From Antedon mediterranea (lineage: Eukaryota > Echinodermata > Crinoidea > Comatulida > Antedonidae), in contig NC_092676.1 in assembly GCF_964355755.1 (NCBI RefSeq), positions 13,624,288 through 13,688,287 of the forward strand: a DNA stretch of 64,000 bases, read 5' to 3'. The notes under the pieces are model-generated. The model made no database searches, had not been told where the DNA came from, and was given only the letters and a program-made list of their open reading frames with translations. Position numbers and translations under genes: made by a program. This document shows positions 36,893 to 48,700 of the stretch, one piece after another (the stretch's first letter is position 1; each line of letters begins with the position of its first letter).

Positions 36893-37549
36893 AAAATTTT
36901 AGCACTTTTGTACAATTAGTGTGCGCATTTTGTCATTTTTAACGTGCTCGTATAGCGTTATTTTAAGTCGGAATGGACTCAAAATTGGTGAATGTACTAA
37001 GGATTGTGAGTAGAATGTGATTTATACATCAAATTTGATTTTTTACGCATTTTAAGAATCGTGCGCACAAAAACGCATTTTTGCGCAGTAATTTTTTGAA
37101 ACGCGCAAATGGCCTAATTCATGCTCTAAATTGATCAAAACCTAATTTTGCGCGTTTTAAATTTTTAACGCGCGATTTCACGTGCATGACCTTGAAACGC
37201 GCAACTTTTTATTTGCTAATATTTTTACCCTTGACCTGAAGTTTACCTGTAGTGAATTTCATTAATATGTCATAATGAATTATGGAGATATGATTGATAA
37301 TGTGATTTCACAAAATGGCGTATAAATGACGTCACGGATGAGTGATCACGCTGGAAAGCTGATTAGGATTAAGTTATATTATTTGAAAGATTTTCTGAAA
37401 TTTTGGTAATCATTGACATTAAACTTTTTGAGATAATTGTTACACAAAATAGTGTACAGAAACAATAAAAAGAAAAAAAAAAGAAAAATAATAATAAAGA
37501 TTTCATACAATAACAATAGGTGATCATTTTATTCTAAATGATCACCTAA
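36893..37549 (-). mobile_element. Helitron-like fragment E3 (5' part)
   Basis: It matches 41250-41870 of E2 in the same orientation. Its 5' end, read on the - strand, is TTAGGTGATCATTT plus a short loop and the complement (37518-37549). No 3' hairpin or CTAG end follows, so it is truncated at about 36893, where it meets a gene fragment. Confidence 0.7.
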
Positions 37550-38565
37550 AAAGCAGATATCAAATCAAAAATAATAAAACAATTACAGAAGCAAAAAAAC
37601 AAAAGCAGATCGAAAGATACATTCTTCAAACTTTATTCAAATATAAGGCACAAGAACTTTAACATTATTTAATAAGGCACAAGGAACATATACTATTTTA
37701 ACTTACTTAATCTGTTTAATTTATATTATGCCATATCTTTCTCGCTACATAAATTCGTCAAGGTATTCCGGTAACCATTCCCGTTTACACCCATTCTTTT
37801 TAACTTTAATTTTTCACGATTCCAGTAGGATTCTATGTTTTGAGTGGACTCCTGTTATTGGATCAACAACATTCTTACTGTGGTTTACTGTTAAGTGTCC
37901 ATCTACCACATCCAGGTCCTGTACTCTGGAATAAACCTTCCATTTATTTGATGGTCATTTTAATATAAGGCATATTTTGATGATTGTAACATCCATATTA
38001 ATTATTTAATGATCAAGCATAGATGGTACTGTAGGTCTAATTTTAATAGATTGGTTTTTTAAAGATTTTCGATCGATTGTAAATATCAATTACTTAAATA
38101 TTTTATATTGAAATCAATCTAAATATAGGTGATAAACAGATTTTAATAGAAGACGTACTTTGAAGATTGAAAACATCTATGTAATATAGGCATAGATTTA
38201 TAAAATGTTATTGTTTATTTTTAAAAAAGAAACGTTTACAGAGAATCCCAGATCAAGTTCAGATACAATGAACATTGTAGGGAACATAAGAACATGACAG
38301 AAACAAGATGTTTAGACAAGTAGAAAAAGAAATGTTATAATGGAGTTTGTTATTGTTATCAGTTATTGAAATAAGATTATTGGCATGTACAGTATTTATT
38401 TTGTCTGTATGGTATTTATATTTTTGTAATATTTTGTTTGGTTGGAATTCACTGAATCTTTTACAGTAATTTATTAATAACGGTACCTGTGATTTTACAT
38501 TACCATTGACCATTGAAATCGACAGTAATTTTAATGTAGTTTTACAGTTATTTATCAACATTATT
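37550..38565. other. Intergenic, no gene seen
   Basis: AT-rich sequence. 38460-38550 shares a block (TTTTACAGTAATTTATT followed by GTACCTGT) with 39120-39190. Small ORFs lack protein character. Confidence 0.4.
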
Positions 38566-38900
38566 CTATGGAACGCCGTTTACGCAACATTTCGATGATA
38601 TGAATTTGATATGGAACGCCGTTTACGCAACATTTTGATGATATGAATTTTATGACGCGATATGTGAATGAAATGCATCGATATGAATTGAATGGCGCGA
38701 TATATGAATGAAATGTTTTGAATTGAATGCTTTGAATTGAATGTTTTGAATGAAATGTTTTGAATGAAATGTTTTGAATGAAATGTTTTGAATTGAATGT
38801 TTTGAATAAAATGTTTTGAATGAAATGTTTTGAACGAAATGTTTTGAATGAAATGTTTTGAATGAAATGTTTTGAATGAAATGTTTGAATTGAATTGAAA
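38566..38900. repeat. Short tandem repeats: ATGGAACGCCGTTTACGC pair and a GAATGAAATGTTTT array
   Basis: Two direct copies of the unit containing GGAACGCCGTTTACGCAAC lie at about 38569 and 38610. They are followed by about a dozen units of TGAATGAAATGTTTT from about 38700 to 38890. The ORF with repeated FKTFHSKHFIQNIS on the - strand is a translation of this array. Confidence 0.9.
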
Positions 38901-38967
38901 AGTCAAACTATTGGCGGCGTATGTCATTCCCGCTCGTGATTTTGTTTTAACCTCTTAGGCCTAAGCC

Positions 38968-39116
38968 TGGGTACCCTCATCTCCTTTCCACGCTGTCATC
39001 AATATGGATCCTTTACAAAGAATCCTAACAGACCTGAAACATTGGAATACATATTTCCGAACCCAGGTCTGTTATGTTAGGATTAAGGCAGCGTGGAAAG
39101 AAGATGAGGGTACCCA
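38968..39116. mobile_element. Small foldback element (about 149 bp)
   Basis: TGGGTACCCTCATCT...TTTCCACGCTG at 38968 is inverted at 39089-39116. A second inner pair, ATCCTAACAGACCTG and CAGGTCTGTTATGTTAGGAT, lies inside. It has the shape of a hairpin MITE; a target duplication was not resolved. Confidence 0.7.
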
Positions 39117-40149
39117 CGCTGTAGTTTTACAGTAATTTATTTTCAACAGTACCTGTAATTCTACATTACGGTAAATTACTGGCGTCCAGATTGCTAGTAA
39201 TTTACCGTTTTTTTATAAGAATTTTTTTAACAGTGTACTAGGCCCTATATATCCTGTACTGGGGAAGGGTTAGTGTGTGTTGCATGAGAGAAAGTTCTGC
39301 AATTTTATTTCTGACTATTTTAGTTTTTGTGTCAGGATCAGCTGGAGAGAGAACCTCACGAACATTGCTAACTTTACTCATTGAGTTGAACCAAACATGA
39401 CACTACTAAATAACACTTAAAACTGGGTCGTTGAAATAAAACATATATACCTTAAATTAAATATGTTACACAATGTATGTTTTGCTTAATCTTATGCCTT
39501 TAAGTGTACTGAATTTTTTAAAGTCATAAACTGTTGAGAAAAAAACAAACATGGATGTATTTATATAAATTGTTTTTCTGGCTGTTTTACTTTATCGTTT
39601 TGATTTAGCTTTTCGCTTTTTTTTGTATCTCTATTGAGATCCAGCCACTGATACCCACATCATTGTCATTGTTTCATTAATTTGCCTTTGGATTTATATA
39701 AATTAAAACATAAATTAAATAAGTTGTATACTGTATGTTTTCTCCTTATTGTGAATAACGTTTGAATGTATTTTTTCTTGTTATTTGTAAGAGGCTATAT
39801 AACTTGATTCGGCTGTTGAGAAAAAAAAATATAATAATATTACATGAAATGTAAAATAAAACATGATATGATTTAACTGTTGACGGTAGAAAAACATTTT
39901 AGGGCCTACAGGCTATATAAATATAGTGTAAAATACGATATAATTTACAGACACATAGGCTAACTACAGCAGCAGTTTTTTGTTTGTTTTTATCAAACAC
40001 AGTGAAATACAAAACAATTGGCACAATGACACGAACAATAGAAGCCTTAACAAGCCTGGCACACCCAACGGGCCAACCCAACATATTGACTAACACCCCT
40101 ATAAATAACAATGGAATAGTCCTATATTCAATACATGCCGAAAACTCAG
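39117..40149. other. Intergenic; one unassigned - strand ORF segment
   Basis: No recognised gene. On the - strand an open stretch at about 39980-40155 encodes a hydrophobic segment including IPLLFIGVLVNMLGWPVG and IVRVIVPIVLYF. It has the look of membrane segments, but I cannot place it, and its upstream part is transposon sequence (M2). Confidence 0.4.
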
Positions 40150-40312
40150 GTTGATCCCTATACCTTATTATAATACTCGCAAGCAAGCAATTGATTGAAA
40201 AAATACAGAAATATCGCCATTTGATACTGATTGTGTCGACACGAAGAAAACGAAAAGATATGGAACGCCAAGAGTGCATCATTAAAACTGCATTCGACAT
40301 ATTAAAAATAAA

Positions 40313-41870
40313 CTAGAATTTAATTCGTCACTTTGACGAATTATAGGTGATCATTTTTATCATTTTATTGACATTAATATTTTTTTAAACATGCACGTAC
40401 GTTAACATACAATCGAAAAATGTTGATGTATGCCATCCTATTATACGCTTATAGTGCTGAGTTATGCCTATTATATGCCATATACATTATGTACAGTATA
40501 TACTGTATATCTATATACAGTGTAGCATAGGTGAAATTACGGGACACACATCATGTTCCATTTTTTTGGTATGATGGAATTATCAAAATAAACTCAAAGA
40601 TGACAATTTCGAAAGATAATGAATTGAGCAAATAAATATAAGAATTGGAAGAAAATTTGGCACGTAGAAGCGCTGTACGCGCTCTTTGAAATTTGTATAA
40701 CTTTTACGAAAAAGATGAAAATACTACTTTTTAACTTCAACTGGCCATATGTTAACGTCACAACATCCAATAGGCTTGATTTTTGTATGAATTCATATCT
40801 ACATTTCATCAGCTTTCATAATAAATTATAATCATCAAGGTAACCTTTAATTCTGAAGAGCTGTAAGATATTCAAATTTACGGTGAAGGTGAAATTACAC
40901 GACCTATGTTAATCAAGTTTTTACGCGTGATGACGTCATCAAAATAAAAGTAGTGGCAAGTCATAAGAAAGTCAATTAATTGAGCAATCACATACTGAAA
41001 ATTGAGCGAAAACCGGGCACAAAATAACAGAGATGCGTTCTATTGAATGTGAAAAAGAATGACAAAAGAGAAAAATAACTTAATTTTAAATTCAAGTGGC
41101 CATTTGATGACGTAAAAACATTTTGTACGTAAAATGTGTACATGAATTCATATCTACAACTCAACGGCTTCCAGAAAAAGTTAAAGAAATTGGGGGTCAT
41201 CGTGCATTCTGAAGAATTATTTTCATTTTTAAAATGCCTTATTTTTCACCATTTTCAACACTTTGATGCAATTAATTTGCGCATTTTGTCATTTTGAACC
41301 TGCTCGTATAGCGTTATTTTATATCGGAACTGACTCAAATTTGGTGAATGTACTAAAGAAGGTGAGTAGAATGCGTATTTTTGACGCTTTTTAAGTATCG
41401 CGCGCGCGAAAATTTTTTTTTGCGCAGTAATTTTTTGAAACACGCAAATGGCATAATTCATGCTATAAATTGATCAAAACTTAATTTTGAGGTTTTTAAA
41501 TTTTTAAAGCGTGATTTCACGCGCATGACCCTACGTGTGCGTGCGTTTTTATTTGGTAATATTTTTACACTTGACCTGAAGTTTACGTTTAGTGAATTAC
41601 ATTAATATGTGATAATTAATTATGGAGATATGATTGATAATGTGATTTCACAAAATGGCGTATAAATTACGTCACGGTTGAGTGATCACGCTGAAAAGCT
41701 TATTAGAACTAAGTTAAAGTATTTGAAAGACATTGTGAAATTTTGGTAATCATTGACATTAAACTTTTTGAGATATCTGTTACACAAAATCTGTACAGAA
41801 AGTAATAAATAATAACAAAGATTTCATACAATAACAATAGGTGATCATTTTATTCTAAATGATCACCTAA
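40313..41870 (-). mobile_element. Helitron-like non-autonomous element E2 (1.56 kb)
   Basis: On the - strand it begins TTAGGTGATCATTT followed by a loop and AAATGATCACCTA (5' hairpin, 41840-41870). It ends AAATGATCACCT, then the hairpin TAATTCGTCA/TGACGAATTA, then AAATTCTAG (CTAG at 40313-40316). M1 gives the empty site (AATAAA|TTAAAAAG on the + strand), so the ends are precise and insertion was between A and T. The 3' hairpin is almost the same as that of E1. The interior has no helicase. Confidence 0.8.
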
Positions 41871-43820
41871 TTAAAAAGAAATAAATATTATACAATACAT
41901 GGTTAAACCATGGACGTATAATTACATCTCGTCTTCTTATAACGAACACTATAGGCCTACCAAGCAGCGTAACATGTGCATGGGGGGATATGACCGGTTG
42001 GGCCGCCGACAAGTTGAGCCGCCGGTAATTTTTTCGCGTAGTGATAGAGTGGTGTCCTAGTAGGCCCTACATAAGTTCATGGTCTTTAGGTTTATTGTGT
42101 CATGAAAATAAATAATAATTACATACTACAATTTTGTTGGTTTGAAACAGCAAAGGAAAGTAGTCATATTTAATAATTTAATTGTTTTTAATCTTTCAAG
42201 GTAAAAATGCAGTGCACTCCATAATATTTTTCTCGCGTGTATGCCTACCACGTAAAATCACGTTGTCTCTCAGGACTAATAGAGTATTGATATTCTTCGA
42301 ATGAGGTTAAATAATTATTATTTTTTATTTACTATCTTTTAATATCATATTTTATTGAATTTTACAATGTTAATACACAAAATATTTTAATAAAAAACGG
42401 TGATTTTATGCAATTATTTTACTTCAACTGCCGACTGAGGGGGAAACATGTTTACGTCATTTTTGGCTAAAAACGATCATTTTCGGTCATGTTTTAGGCC
42501 TTATATTTTGGAATCTACAAGTCAGATATTCATAATTATTTCTCTTTAATTATAATATTTAATAATATATACTAAAAACCGTGATATATAAACTTTGGAA
42601 TATACATCGTTATATCTAATAATTAATATAAATAGAACTTCTATTAAATAGAAACGAGCACCGGCGAAAGTAAGCATTTGGCGTTTCATAGAAAATAACG
42701 TTTTTCTGGCGGCGCCTCAACTTGTCGGCGGCTCAACTTGGCCTAATCCTGCATGGGGAGGGCCATAAGAAAGCTTTACATTTCACATATGCATTGTATA
42801 CGGTCAAACCATGGAGGTATAAAAATATTTTTATACCTCCATGGTCAAACCGTCAAACCTTACCTGCCGTTGAAAAAGGGGCCTGGTTTGCCATGTTTAT
42901 GATATTTCGTGTGCTAATCGAGTCGAATGCAGTTTTAATGATGCACTCTTGGCGTTCCATATCTGTTCGTTTGTTCGTGTCGACACATTCAGTATCAAAT
43001 GGCGATATTTCTGTATTTTTTCAATCAATTGCTTGCTTGCGAGTATTATATAAGGTATGGTTTAAAGATCTTTGGTTATGTTCGGCTTCGGAATGTTATA
43101 TCATACTTAGGCCTAGGCTAGGCTAGGCTATTATAGGGGTCGTCGGTTTCGTGTTATGGGTCGTCCAATTCTAGGTAGGTCGTCCAATTCGAGGTCGCCC
43201 GGGTCGTTGGGGGGTATCGGATCATCTCGGTCGCGTTTCATTTCGGTCGCGCTTCCGGTAAATCGAACTTCCGGCGATTTCTATGGAACGCCGCTCAATG
43301 CAGTACTGTACACTGTAAGCTCTAAGATCGAAGTGTAGTTCTATTATTTTTTAGGTGTTTATTTAAAAATGATTTTTATATAATAATCATTATATTTAAA
43401 TAAATATTGTAAAAACAGTATGTTATTAATATTAGTTTAACGTTTTTTTAAATGTTTTTATAAGCATTATATTTTGATATATTTTGTAAATATTCTATTT
43501 GTTTCTGACGGGAAAAATAACATACAAACTCACTTTACACTTTTGTCAATGATCATTCAATCTTTTTATTTTTAAAACAAAAACATATACACAAATATTT
43601 ACATATATTTAAAAACAAAACATAGATACGTTAATGTAATGCAAAACAAACTCGTTTCACACTGTTTTTCAATTCAATCCTTTTATTTTTAAAACAAAAA
43701 CGCATATACAAATGTTTACATTCATCATTCAAATTGAAACCTTTTTATTTACATCTACAAACGATATTTTATTTATCTATGTATTTAATATTTTATTTAT
43801 TAGCAATATTTACATCTATC

Positions 43821-44062
43821 TCATCTACAAATCGCGAACATCATTTGAGATAACGCGCTATCCAGCGTAAGGAGCGATCTCTCTGATCGTTGGCCTTCGC
43901 GATACTCGTCCCAGAGGCGTAAGAGCGTTCTAGTTGCACGTCGTCGGTAAGCTTGTCGCTGAAGCCGGTCAACATCTTCGCGATGAACTAATTCCATTGT
44001 GATGTGAACATTCTGACTCTCTTCATGCAGCAGCCCGATCAAGAGGTAGAGTTGAAGTTTTG
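43821..44062 (-). pseudogene. MULE transposase, last coding exon
   Basis: It follows a good splice acceptor (TTGTTATTTCAG, intron 44063-44154, 92 bp, donor GTAAG). It encodes AKLQLYLLIGLLHEESQNV and continues through LVHREDVDRLQRQAYRRR and LWDEYREG to a TGA. Together with the preceding exon (TTRTNSDLEGYHNRLNRKGR) this is the conserved C-terminal tail of animal MULE/FLYWCH-type transposases (TNNDLEGWHxxLNRK...LLHxE). The D/E catalytic residues are not present in this element, so no activity is expected. Confidence 0.8.
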
Positions 44063-44155
44063 CTGAAATAACAAAAATAACGATATACTATAATTATCAT
44101 GAGCAAGTTAACAACATAATACATAATATTATAATTGAAAAGTAATTTTCTTACC

Positions 44156-45240
44156 ACGTCGTCCTTTTCGATTCAGTCTGTTGTGATACGGGTGTCTCGA
44201 AAACAGAGACCCAAGACCCAGGGTCTCTGTTTTCGAGAAAATCTCAAAAACAGAGACCCCCACTAAAACGTCTCAATATTACGTAATATAGGGGGTCTCT
44301 GTTTTCGAGATTTTCTCGAAAACCGAGACCCCCACTAAAACGTCTAAATAATACGTTATATAGGGGGTCTCTATTTTCGAGAAAAACTCGAAAACAGAGA
44401 CCCCCTATATAACGTATTATTTAGACGTTTTAGTGGGGGTGGAGTCCCCACTAAAACGTCTCAAGAATGACGTATCAGTAATAAACGGTAACTGATATGC
44501 CGATCAAAGAACATGCCGCAACGATAAGAAGAGATTGACGAATTCTTGAACGCGTGTAAAAAGACTGTCATTTTGGAATACAAGGTCGACGTCCTAGAAG
44601 TAAGATGTATAAATGCATGCTGTGCCTTTTAGAAGCTAAAAAGCGGGAGATTATTTAAAAAGCTGACACTAGTTTCGTAACATTTATTTACAAGCATAAA
44701 AGATAATAGCGTACAATGCAATAACAAAATGATATGAGGTCAGACTTTGAGGCAGACTGGAGGATAAAGACAAATATATTGTGTTGTTGGGCGAGCCTTA
44801 AAAAAGAAATGAATAAAAAAAAAATAAAAAATTGATAAATAAATAAACATAAATTCACGGTTTTTGCGATAAAAGTTGGGTGTTAATAATTTATGACCAA
44901 GCTTGGTGGGTATTTGCAACACTCTTAATAAACAGGGATTATATTAGGGGGTCTCGGGAAATCTCGAAAAAAGAGACCCCCAATATAATGAGACGTTTTA
45001 GTGGGGGTCTCTGTTTTCGAGTTTTTCTCGAAAACAGAGACGTAACGTAATATTGACATTGAGACGTTTAGTGGGGTCTCTGTTTTTGAGAAAAACTCGA
45101 AAACAGAGACCCCCTATATTACGTAATATTGAGACGTTTTAGTGGGGGTCTCGGGTCTCTGTTTTCGAGGTCTCTGTTTTCGAGACACCTGTTGTGATAC
45201 CCCTCAAGGTCGCTGTTGGTCCTCGTTGTCAACAGACAAT
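44156..45240 (-). pseudogene. MULE transposase, preceding exon, split by a MITE
   Basis: 45191-45240 encodes TTRTNSDLEGYHN and 44156-44189 completes it as RLNRKGRR up to the GTAAG donor at 44154. Between them lies the 1001-bp MITE with 10-bp duplications. When one duplication is discounted the frame is continuous, so the coding sequence was intact when the MITE arrived. Upstream of about 45240 no further transposase sequence is recognised. Confidence 0.72.
44190..45190. mobile_element. MITE, 1001 bp, GGGTGT-ended family, with reiterated end words
   Basis: The ends are GGGTGTCTCGAAAACAGAGA and its inverse with one mismatch at the first base. The 10-bp target duplication GTTGTGATAC lies at 44180-44189 and 45191-45200. 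Both flanks contain many direct and inverted copies of GGGGGTCTCTGTTTTCGAGA-type words separated by CACTAAAACGTCT and ATATTACGTAATAT. A unique core of about 450 bp (44470-44940) sits in the middle. No coding capacity. Confidence 0.87.
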
Positions 45241-45770
45241 ATGGTTTCATTCTAATTCAATAGCACGAGACATAATGCGACACATCAATGCATTATGCTT
45301 TTAAAAAATGTTACATTACATACATAATCGTAATAATATCTTTCAATCAGTGCAATATAGTGTATAAAATAGCTCAGTAAAGTCTCTCACTGATTTTAAC
45401 TGGCACCAAACAAATATTCCCAATTTACTCATTCATAATTATTAACATATTGGAGTCGTCTTCGTAAGCTACTTGTTGTGTCCTTAAAATATAGATAAAA
45501 ATCGTTACAAATGCAAAGAGGTTTATAAATTCGAACTGCTACACGTACCGAGTGCTGAAAGAGAGTTAAATCGGACAGTTAAGTCTCAATCCTATAATAG
45601 CATCCATTTTCGTATGCTTTATGCATAATTGACGCGCCATACACCACGATCGATATTGTTGAAAATTGACCTTGATTGACACGCGACCGAAATGAAACGC
45701 GACCGAGATGATCGTAATTCCGTTGGGGTCGTCCAATTCGAGGTCGTCGCTTTCTACACACCCCGTTTTC

Positions 45771-48700
45771 GGCCTACTTATCAGGAGGGCATGTGAGAGG
45801 TGAGGTAGGTTAGCCCAGCTAGGCTAAACTAACCTGTAAGTAGTATTCTAGCATGGGAACGAGTTGGCACAGTGGTACGGGTTGACCCTTATCATTTTCT
45901 AGGGTGCTGGTCAACCCGTACCCATGCCAACTCGTACCCAATTTGGCTAACCCGTACTCAAATAATTGGTCAAATCGTACCAACTTTGGCTAACCTGTAC
46001 CCAAACTTTTAATAGCATTAAACATGGATACTGGTCAGCCCATGAAGAGTACAAGCCAGCCCTTGATGATTGCGAAAGTGAGCCAACATTTTGGGTACGA
46101 TTAAACCAAAATTTGGTTACGAGTTGGAATTGGTACGGGTTGACCTGTATTCTTCTAGCTAATCTTACTAGGCCTCGAGTAGGTCTACGCTAAATTCCGG
46201 CTACAATAATGGTCTATTCTGTTTATAGCTTTATTGATACTGGGTTCAAATCTGGGTTGGGACGGCTTTTTCTCATTCAAAAACAGATTTCCTTATAATA
46301 ATAAAATAATATCGGCCTATGAATTTAACTTAATATTGTATTGTTTACATAATATTAGTAATTCCCATTGCATTTATTATTATTATTATATATTTTACGG
46401 TTAACCCTTAATTATAGTAACTATAGTATAACTTCCTTGTTATATTTTACAATATTTTCTTCATAATTCAGCAATTTTTTTTTTCACAGCACAAATTATC
46501 ATACTGAATCATCACACACCAAGTCTCATGAAATCTCTACTGTATTTCTGCAAGCTAATGCAGCTACATGGTATTGCCTTGAGGCTAAATTACACGGGTG
46601 TCACGAAACCTCAGACCACGAAAGCTCAGACCCCCTAAGACCTAAGATCACGAAAGCTAAGACCCAACACCTAAGATTACAAATACTAAGATATACTACA
46701 GCTTAAAAACAATACTTGTTTATCCATACATAATTTTAAACACAGTAGGTTTCATTTATTACCATAAATATAATTTAATACTACCGCAAAACATAGATAA
46801 ACTCACATTATTTTCGCCCGTTGAGTAAATGTATATTTTTTCTTTACAACAAACAAACTTGACGGGTTGTTTGTTGGTATATATTTACTCCATTGTGTTG
46901 GTTCAGAGGATGTTTTTCTTACGCACCTGCCTTTCTTGTATTTTGACTCCAAATTTGTTGACTAACTTTATCATGAACACCACACTTTAAAATTAGGACT
47001 TATAAGTACTTTCAGAAGGAGAAACACATAATAACAAATAAATAAATCCTTTAAATTGATGATTTTACAGATGTGTTTCTTTGTACTGTATACTGTAATG
47101 ACAATGTAACTCCTCGAGCTCCCCATGCTCAATGTTTTTGTTTCTATGGAGCGCCAAAAGAGCAACAATAATAGTACAAGTATAAAAACAGAAAGAAAAC
47201 GAAACAAAAAAACTTATCATGATTTTTAAATTAAAATTTATTTGCCAGTATTTATTTCTTCGTACTTGCATGATTATACTATTATCATTACAATTTTAAT
47301 TTTACATTGTTCCATCCACACTGTAGATGGACTCCACAGAGTTTTCAGCCCTCTATATAATTTTTGCTCTTTTGACGTTCCATAGAAACAAAAACATTGA
47401 ACATGGCCCATGGGGTAGGCCTACTGTACTGTAGGCTAGTCATTTTGTGTGCGAGAAAAACGTCTGTAAAATCATCAATTTAAAAATGTATTTGTTACTT
47501 TTTATGCGATTCTTTTTCATGAAAGTGCCAATTCTAAGGTGTGGTATTCAGAATAAATGTTGGGAGTTAAAATACAAGGCAGGTGCGAAAGATAAATATT
47601 TGTAATCTTAGGTGTTGGGTCTTAGCTTTCGTGATCTTAGGTCTTAGGGGGTCTGAGCTTTCGTGGTCTGAGCTTTCGTGACACCCTAAATTACACTGTA
47701 TACTGGCACTACCATCATTCCTAGCCCACACATAAGTACAGTCGTGTACTACTGATTCCATCCTGTGGTCAAGGCTTTATTTGCTCTTATGCTTATTTCC
47801 TCTAACATACAGAGTACGTATGGCTTCTAATTTGCTTTTATACCGGTTAATTTAAAAATTATTTATGCCTATTGGTGCATAAAGATCAAATTTAGACTGT
47901 AAATACTGGAATGATACTAGAAAAATGCATACAGAGTTGTTTGTTTGTTTTATTCATAACTGTTGAATTGCATCCCAATACATGGTACCTATTGGTATTA
48001 TATCTATAAATATAAAGTACTCTCTTATAAATAGATGTATCTCTCCAAACTACTCCAACTACCTAATCTAATAATAGTACTATTAGCATACTACTGTACA
48101 CTTTGTAGACAAGAAATAAGTTGTATCCACCTAGAGGACTTATGGTAGTACTGTACAGTCGATCGTCCTCTCACTGGCCTGGTCAACATAATCTACGCCT
48201 AGATTATTACAGTAATTAAAAAGTACATTATTACAGAGATTTTTTTTTTTGCAGAAATCAAAGTTATGTGTATAGAAAGCAGTACTCGTATTAAAAACTA
48301 AGCAGGTTGTACTGAACGCAAACTGGCAGGATATTTTGAATATTTTTTGTTCATTTTCCACGAACTGGAGACAAAGACATATTAAGACCCTTTTATTTAA
48401 ATTTATTTGGATAGACCTCCATGTAAATTCATTAAAGGCTATATGATTGTTTTATATTTTAATAATGTGATAGTAGAAAACCATTGTGCATAATGAGGAC
48501 TATGAATCTAATATTTACTTGCATTCTCATCTTTTTAACATTTTATTTATAATGCTGGTAATGAATTTACTATTGAAAAGGTCATGTTTCCACTTATCTC
48601 AAATGTTGGCACCCACCTCTAACCTTGGTAGAACTGACTGTGTTCTACATGAGTACATAGTAGTGTTTCCAGCATACTACTTCAACCTGGTAATTGAATA

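Larger units (their letters stand above)
43213..45720 (-). mobile_element. Mutator-like (MULE) element remnant with 8-bp target duplication
   Basis: The ends share GATCATCTCGGTCGCGTTTC in inverted orientation. The 8-bp duplication CGTTGGGG lies at 43205-43212 and 45721-45728, and M1 has the site once (about 36312). It retains the C-terminal coding exons of a MULE transposase on the - strand; the catalytic part is deleted. A MITE (44190-45190) is nested in the exon. Confidence 0.82.
40150..45770. mobile_element. Element M2: inverted, truncated second copy of M1 with two insertions
   Basis: 40150-40312 plus 41871-43212 plus 45729-45770 matches the reverse complement of about 34620-36180 and the neighbouring arm of M1. 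Both outer termini are missing: it breaks near 40150 and near 45770. It is interrupted by Helitron-like E2 (40313-41870) and by a MULE remnant (43213-45720), and M1 supplies the uninterrupted sequence at both sites. A perfect 36-bp palindrome around CCATGGAGGTATAAAAAT lies at 42809-42844. Confidence 0.8.

Noticed and set aside
38580-38927. ORF with repeated FKTFHSKHFIQNIS
   Set aside because: It is a translation of a 14-15 bp tandem array, with no start context or domain.
46220-46270. Possible tRNA T-arm (GGTTCAAATCTGGG) in the palindrome arm
   Set aside because: No A box or clover-leaf could be drawn, and the partner arm has diverged there.
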